64,000 nucleotides of DNA from Neospora caninum Liverpool (lineage: Eukaryota; Apicomplexa; Conoidasida; Eucoccidiorida; Sarcocystidae). The notes beneath the pieces were generated by a model. The model worked only from the letters and a program-made list of their open reading frames with translations. It was not told the DNA's origin and ran no database searches. Where the stretch lies: the NCBI RefSeq assembly GCF_000208865.1, contig NC_018398.1:6183973-6247972 (forward strand), in the 5' to 3' direction. Positions 57,747 to 64,000 of this stretch are shown one piece after another. The first letter of the stretch is position 1, and each line of letters starts with the position of its first letter. The position numbers and the translations under genes are program-made.

Positions 57747-59118
57747 TGTTCGGGTTGACGTCGAGTCTGCTCTGTCTGCTCTGGTTTGTGGTGAGAATTT
57801 GCTCTAGACGATGTGCCGGGAATCAGTCGGTTGTTGGAGGGTCTGTTCCCTGAGACGGCCTCACACCCATGAGCTGCTGCATGTTTTATTTCTCGAGTTG
57901 TTACTCGACGCGTTGTACTCGCGCGGAATTATTCAGGCCGTGGCCTGTTCGGAAACACTTCGCGTATCCGCGTTTAATGCTATATTAGCGACACTATAGC
58001 ATTCATGCATGCGTTTTTTTTACGTTATCTTATTACATGTCTCTGGAGACATGAGTGGTGGTAATTCGCATCCCGTTTCTCGGATATCTAGACAGACACT
58101 ACTGTCACATACAGGGGCTGCTCTTTAATGACAATGTGGCTTAGATTTGTTGACAGCTTAGCGTACGCTGGTTTGCTGCTACTTGCTCAAACTGAGCTGA
58201 GAAAAACATTGGTAAGAATCTCTACGAACAGGCGTATCAAACGTATTTTGGCTCGTGACAGCCGAGCATGAGAGATAGCCACCTCGTCGTGTCACTTGCT
58301 GTTTGTCTGAGGGCAACACGGGTCCTTCCACCATAAAACAGCCTCGGGGCTGGAACTGTATCTTCAGTCCAGCCATGGACTAGAAACACGAAGTGTGACC
58401 GTGTTGGGGCGTTTCGGTTCTGAACCGCTTGAATATCTCGGGCACTGCCATTCAGCGCATTTAGGGTGAAAAAGGAAGCGTTACAGGTTCTTCGTCATTT
58501 GGGCAGTATTCGGCCATCCTCTGAACAGAAGATAGTCAGTATCCGGGAATGCAAGAGCAATGGTATCTGTCGTCATTGGTTTGGGGCAAACGCGGGGGAA
58601 TAGTAAGCGAAAGTGCAGTGCAGTTGATGACAATCCGGGAGAAACAGAGTTCTGATGTATGCGAATAGCGCGGTAATATCAAATCCGTAGACTCGGCATT
58701 GAACCCCATAGGACTGCTAGTATCGATCGAGACGGAGGGCAAACTGCAGAGAACTCGACAGGGTCAACTCGGTGGCCGTGGTGCTAACGGGAGAACACAT
58801 GGGTGCTCGCCCGAGCTGTCTGTCTTGTGCTATTGTTGGTTGCTGTTTCTTAGCGTTTTGTGTACTGCTTCACGGAGTGTGTGCTTCCCCTTTTCTGCTC
58901 TCCTTTGTCGCTGTAGCACACTTAAATTCCCTTACAAACGCGTGCTAAGATTGAAAACAGAATGCCCCCGGAGTTACAGGGAGAGTCCTGAACTCGTTAG
59001 GATAGCCCAGGCCTCACTGATGTTAATTTCTTCTAGACAAGGAATGCCTTAAAAAGAGATATCTACGCCAGGTGTCAAGCTCGTTTTTCTCCAGTCAACG
59101 AGACGCATGTGCATCGCT
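57747..59118. other. convergent intergenic region (NTPase 3' / unnamed gene 3')
   Basis: No credible gene on either strand; frames are short and lack domain signal. AT content is higher than in the flanking gene bodies. It holds the NTPase 3' UTR. Confidence 0.7.
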
Positions 59119-62100
59119 CTACCCTTCCTCTTCTTGAGATAACGCCTCAATCGCTGCAACCCCTGTAAGCCAATACAGACGATACGGGAGGCCCCTCGAC
59201 GTCCCTTCCCCTTTCCCGTCGGTCTCTCCGTGAACGTCGTCCGCAATGGACTCAACAATCTCTTCTCCGCAGATCACCTCCTCTGCAAAGAGTGTGTCTA
59301 GGGCAGCGTGGAGTCTCCGCCGCCACACATCGGCACACGCAACACGCGGACAAGGAAACCTAGAGTTTCTCTCTCGGTCAAGTTGTCCTGCGAGTGAGTC
59401 TCTTCGGGTTGCCTCTTCTTCCAGCAGCCTCTGCCCTACGTGCTCCTCGATGTACCTGAGGTAACCAGCAAGAAAACGCGACATAAAGAATAATCCGACG
59501 ACAGGAAAACAGACACCGATGGGAAGAGACGAAGCGCACGCGAACAGACACCTAACCTGGCGCGCAAAAGGCTGGCAAAAATGAGCAGCTGGCGGCTGAA
59601 ACGGCGACTTGCACTCGCATGAAATCGCTCACAAAACGCGGGTGTACGGACGCGACGAAACGTTATTCAGCGGGAACCCGAGCAGGTTCGGAAGATTACA
59701 CACGAGCTGACAGGAAACAGATTTCGAACCGGGAAGTAGAGCAAAGAAGGCCACGACGGAGCAGGCAGTGACACGGAAATGCGTACCAGTCAACTAGATG
59801 CCCAGAGTGAATCCTGTCTTGTTCGTTGAGACCATGAAGGAGCTGAGCAACCATGGTTTCTACTGCCGCCTCCACTTGTTCGTCGGTGACTACATTCTCG
59901 TCATCTCTCTCTTTTTGTTCGCGTTCTTGCTGCGTCGGCGACGCCGGCTCGGTTGGTCTCAGGTCCCTGGCCTCACGCGCAGCCCCGTCGAGTGTGGAGC
60001 TTCTTTCCTGCTGACGACCGGTCGAAGCGGACGCAGGGGATAGGCTTCCACAAGAAGGCGAGGAAAAAGAGGAAGACGGACGGCGAGGCGTGCGTCGTTT
60101 GCCGGCTTCTCCCCTTGGAGTCGAAGCAACCGAAGGTGTGCTCCCCTGACGCCCTCTTTTCAGGCTCTCAGAGATACACGCTTCAAGGTCGTCCTCGGCC
60201 TCGATCTCGACGACAATGTCTTCGTCTGATTCATACAACAGATGTTGCCTTACGAGTTCTCGCTTCAGCGGCCTCTTCCTCTCCTCCCGCTTCACCGCCA
60301 TGTCTCGGGGAACCCTAGCCGCGCCTGACGCGTCAAAGTCTCCCGAGTGACGAACGTCGGGCCTACCCGGGAAAGAATTCGAGAGCTGCCCCGAGCGAAC
60401 GACCGAACACGTCACCTGTCTCTCCCTTCTCTCTTTTCTCTCCGCATTGCCTTTCCACTCAACGGCTGGCCCCCCCCCCCCCGAATGCTCAGAGCTGCAC
60501 GCTCTGGAAGGCTCTTTTGAGGCTCCGCGGTCGCCAGAGAAAACGCGTCTGCCGGTCGCGGCGTCTCTTCTGACCTCCGCAGGACGGGCGAGCCGTCGTC
60601 CACGACGCTCTGCCGCGCCTTCGGTCTCCTCGCGCTCCTCTTTCACTGCACACGTTTCCACCCTCAACTCCTCGCCTTCTGCCGCCGTGCGCCCCACACT
60701 CGCGGACTTCTTGCAAGCGTCGGCCCCCAAAGAATTCTCACCCTGGTCAGGCGGAAAGTCCGAAAACGAAGGCGGCGGCACACCGGCACGGGCTGAAGTG
60801 GAAGGAGCAAGAGGCGCGTGAGTCGTGTTCTCGGCCGTCTCGGTCTGCACAGACAGTAAACCGTAATGCGAGAGAACGAGAAATGCGTAACGCAGACGAA
60901 CGCGGTGGAAAGCAAAGAACGGAGTAGGTGATGCTGAAACACAGTTTGCGCCGAAACGCTCTCGACATGACTTCTGCTTCCGTCGCTTTCGAAGGACGCG
61001 AAGCAAGGAGACCCGAAGCAAGGAGACGCGAAGGGACAGAGAGTCCAGGACACGAATCCATCGGAGACCACTTGAGGGAGACGCTTGGACGTCTTGGCGA
61101 GCATGCATGCATGGTATTTCCAGCCCCTTGAACCACGAAGCACACAGCAGCTGCATCCGTGAGGTGAGAATGCTGTCTGAAACGTGAGCTCATCGGGGGT
61201 AGCACGGAGTCGTAGCATCGCTCTTCAGAGAATACTGGAGGCGTACAGGGAAGCGGGATGAAATGCCGTATCGTGCAAACATTCGGGCGTTTTGCCGGGT
61301 CCTACCGCTGAGGTCTTTTCGGTCTACCCCGCCGGGGATCTACTGTTTCTCACTGGATGTATATGTGCGAATATGCAGGGAAAAAAGAGAGACGAACGAA
61401 GGAGCACGGCACCGGGCGGGTGTAGCTCAGGGCTGAAATGGAGCTTGCCCGGAATCACACACACTTCCCGAGTTGTACCCGACTCAGCTGTGTAGAGCCG
61501 TCTTCTAAAAACGTCTTCTCAACTTCTCTCCGTCTCCACGCACGCCTTATCTTACCTTGAGGTGTATGTAAACCGGAGGAAAGACCTGCGACCGGCCTTC
61601 TTCTCTGTTGAGCATCTGGTAATCGGTGGGACTTTGATCTAAACCGATAAATCCCTTCGCATGCAGCAACAGGGCGTCTCGGAACGCCCGTGCAGCGGTC
61701 AGTCGGCTGTGGCCTGCAACCACCGCCTGAAGCGACACGCGCGGCGCTCCCCGTTCCTCCGCTGATAAACGTTTCTCTTCACTCTCGCCGCGCTTTGAGC
61801 CCAAACGGGAAGGAGAGAATGAAGCAGACGTGTAGCGTGCAGAGGGATCCCGCGACGACGCGCCAGCATAAGCGCGATGCTTCACTGCAGCCAGAAGCTG
61901 AGAAGAAACGCGCGAGACACAACGCCAAATCCTCAAAGCGGGTTGCGCCTTCTACAGGACGAAACGGCGCATACAAACACTTGCATACATCCTTGTATAA
62001 ACGCGTGCGTGTATGCATGAACAAATGTCCCGTATACAAACACCCCGACGCATATGAAGGAGTTCAAATAGAAATACTCCTCACCATGTGTACATATGTG

Positions 62101-62526
62101 TGCATTTATGTGATCGACAGCGGGAGAGAGAAAGAAACACGAGAGGCAGAATGTGGAGCAGTGTCAGACCGCGACGGGTGTTTCGCGAGCAAAATGTGAC
62201 ATCGCCTCCAGAGACCCTGTGTGACTTACGCATTCGTCAAGGATGCTGAGGAAACGCACGTCCGCGTGTAATCTACAGATAGTCCCACCTCTCGATATCA
62301 CGTTGCATTCGGAATCAGGCAACGCCCTCCCCTTCCGCGCCCCTCACCGCGGTAGATAAAAGGACGAGCAATTTCGGATAGACAGAGCTATTTCTCTCAC
62401 ATATCACCTTATTTATGGCGGCGCCTCGCCAGAACAGAAGAATATACAAATAAATGCTCCCACGCTGTCCCTCTCTTCGATCCACGTATCTACCTCCACA
62501 ATCACCTAGACCATGTATATACATAT

Positions 62527-62560
<34 letters not shown>

Positions 62561-64000
62561 ATATATATATAGAAATAGCTGCTTGTACACGCGGGTGAAG
62601 TTTTGTAGTCCGGATCCTTTTTCTGTTTTTGACTTACATGCCAGGCAGAAGGCCCCAGTTCGTTTTCTTTTTCCGTTTGTTGTAGCGCGAGAGTCGTCTC
62701 GTCTCGGTTCCCGCTGTCTCCTTGTGTGCGTGTGTGGCCTCCGTCCATTGCAATCGACCTGTAACTATCTGCATCCGGGGCTTCGAAGAAATCGTGTCTG
62801 AGGAAATCGTCTGAAAACGGGTCTTCGTCGCGAAATTCGGAGAACCAACCTCTCCTCACCTCTGCGCTGTCTCTGCGCGTTGCCAGCATCCCTCCACGTT
62901 CGCTGCGTTCGTCTCTCGCTCCTCGCTCTCTTCCGTCTTTTCCCTCCTCTGCGCCTGCAGCTGCACGTCTACTCTCCGCATACGAGGGAGAACAGAGGAA
63001 GTTCGCGTCCAGAGAAGACACCCGCGTTTTAGACTCCAGCGGAACGCGCCGTCCCCCATGGTTCTGTCGAGCCTCTTCTCCAGTCATTTCTGTGCTGATT
63101 CGAAAACCGCGATTCGACGCCCAGCCGCTGGCGGCAGCCGCACGTTCTGACCGAGTTTGCCACGTGGCAATCTCCCAGGAAAGCGTAAGAGCGACACGTT
63201 TTGCGCGTACGCACGCCAGCAGTTCCGGCATCTGCGCTGGACTCGCGAACGAATTGAAGAGATGCCGCTGAAGAAGCAAGTCCCCCGCAAGGAAGCCTCC
63301 GTCGCGGGGGTCGAGACAGTCTACGAAGAGGGGACAGAAAAAGAGACGGGGACTCGGAATGACGGGGCCGGACGCGAGACACTGAACTCTGAAACGCGAA
63401 CGCGCGCGAGAGGACTGGAGACAGACGGGAAACCGGAGGCTCCCCGGTGCGAGATGTCCCTTCCTTTGATGGGCGCTACAACCACCCCGTTTTCTCTCTC
63501 TCGAGTCGTATTTGTGTATGCGCACGTCCCCGCCGGGTCGACTACGTCCCGCCTGCTGAGGTCCCACTCCGGCTATGCCTCTCTCGGGTGCTATCGTCTT
63601 TCTCTTTTCTCTATCTCGAATCAGGACACAAACATATCTCTGCATGTGTCGACACGAATACGGGAAACCCCTGAGTTCTCCTTTCTTGTACTTGTCTGGT
63701 TTCACCTTACCGTCTTCTTCGGCGCCATTGACTTTCTTGCTCGCCTTCCCGCCTGAGTCGCCTTGACCTGTCGTCGCGAGTTTTTCTGCCCACTCTGTCT
63801 CTTCCCTTCGTTTCTTCAGTTCTTCCTCGAAGTGCAGAGCGCAGCATGCTGTGTGCCACGTCGCTGGGTGGAGCGACTTTTGGCGCGAATGGAGGAAGAC
63901 GGATTTTTCTCTCTCCTCGGCGTCTTCTCGGATTCGCTCTGCCTGCTTGGCTGCCGCACTCAGGAGATCCGCGTCGAGGGATGTCCTCCACTCCGACTCT
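59119..64000 (-). CDS. unrecognised multi-exon protein with winged-helix-like stretches, 5' end missing
   Basis: I do not recognise this gene. Five exons (minus): 64000-63711 (continues outside), 63320-62638, 61897-61556, 60844-59787, 59455-59119. All phases agree; 902 residues are visible. The first exon is charged and helical (WHTACCALHFEEELKKRREE). Exon 2 has GDLLLQRHLFNSF and an aromatic-acidic patch RDEDPFSDDFLRHDFFEA. Exon 3 carries SRLTAARAFRDALLLHAKGF then IGLDQSPTDY, which resembles the Rad21/Rec8 C-terminal winged helix (AAxxFxxLLxLxxxGxIxxxQ). In a kleisin that would be the end of the protein, but here two more exons follow. Exon 4 has a SUMO-interaction-like EDIVVEIEAEDD and a 13-base C run. 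The C-terminus, HLVDWYIEEHVGQRL through YRLYWLTGV, looks like a second small helical or winged-helix fold, weakly like the MCM6 C-terminus. Nuclear, DNA-related function is a guess. Introns are 331-740 bases with no genes seen. Confidence 0.6.
60470..60482 (-). repeat. 13-base C run within coding exon
   Basis: On the minus strand it is a G run encoding Gly-Gly-Gly-Gly in exon 60844-59787 of the unnamed gene. The frame is open on both sides and fits both splice junctions. Confidence 0.9.
62516..62571. repeat. (TA)n microsatellite
   Basis: TA tract with one ATTA interruption, in intron 61898-62637 of the unnamed gene, about 70 bases after the donor. Confidence 0.95.

Noticed and set aside
61411..61490. 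tRNA-like GGGTGTAGCTCAGGG sequence
   Set aside because: No pairing acceptor stem, no GGTTCGA-type T loop at the right distance; it lies in an intron of the unnamed gene.

Overview
The window looks like nuclear DNA of a cyst-forming coccidian apicomplexan (Sarcocystidae). The signs are long genes with GT-AG introns of 300-700 bases, very long Ser/Arg/Glu-rich low-complexity inserts in otherwise conserved proteins, purine-rich coding strands, many (TA)n microsatellites, and an intronless Toxoplasma/Neospora-type secreted NTPase. The NTPase is clearly in the family but differs from the T. gondii isoforms as I remember them, so Neospora caninum or a near relative is the best guess. This is inference; no search was run.

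Eight protein genes lie on strictly alternating strands (+ - + - + - + -), so every intergenic space is either convergent or divergent. In order: a 5'-truncated UvrD/PcrA-type helicase (1-4698, +); a very large, low-complexity-rich protein whose C-terminus reads as an SLX4 SLX1-binding domain (6611-15294, -); a bacterial-type DNA topoisomerase I with a hydrophobic leader that may be an apicoplast-targeting signal (16666-24940, +); a 19-exon cytoplasmic dynein intermediate chain (27004-36820, -); the 26S proteasome ATPase RPT1 (40895-44750, +); a 2345-residue helical-repeat protein ending in the first part of a RAP domain (46209-53747, -); a secreted NTPase (55866-57746, +); and a multi-exon protein I cannot name, cut by the window end (59119-64000, -).

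Gene models were built by hand from donor and acceptor sites, phase agreement and conserved motifs. For the five complete spliced genes and both partial ones, the summed exons are an exact multiple of three. The first 25 kb holds three genome-maintenance genes in a row. The NTPase has three TGAGACG boxes upstream, a motif known from Toxoplasma dense-granule and surface-antigen promoters.

The assembly has a defect at 12327-12954. A poly-G run is followed by about 500 bases that are a base-call-smeared copy of 12960-13460, then 100 Ns. The smeared copy and the gap should be treated as artefact. They lie inside the first intron of the SLX4-like gene and do not break its coding sequence.

I did not find a clearly new multi-gene system. 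The strongest candidates for new biology are the hidden SLX4 homologue, the unnamed 3'-end gene with a kleisin-like winged-helix stretch, and the helical-repeat protein with a clipped RAP domain.
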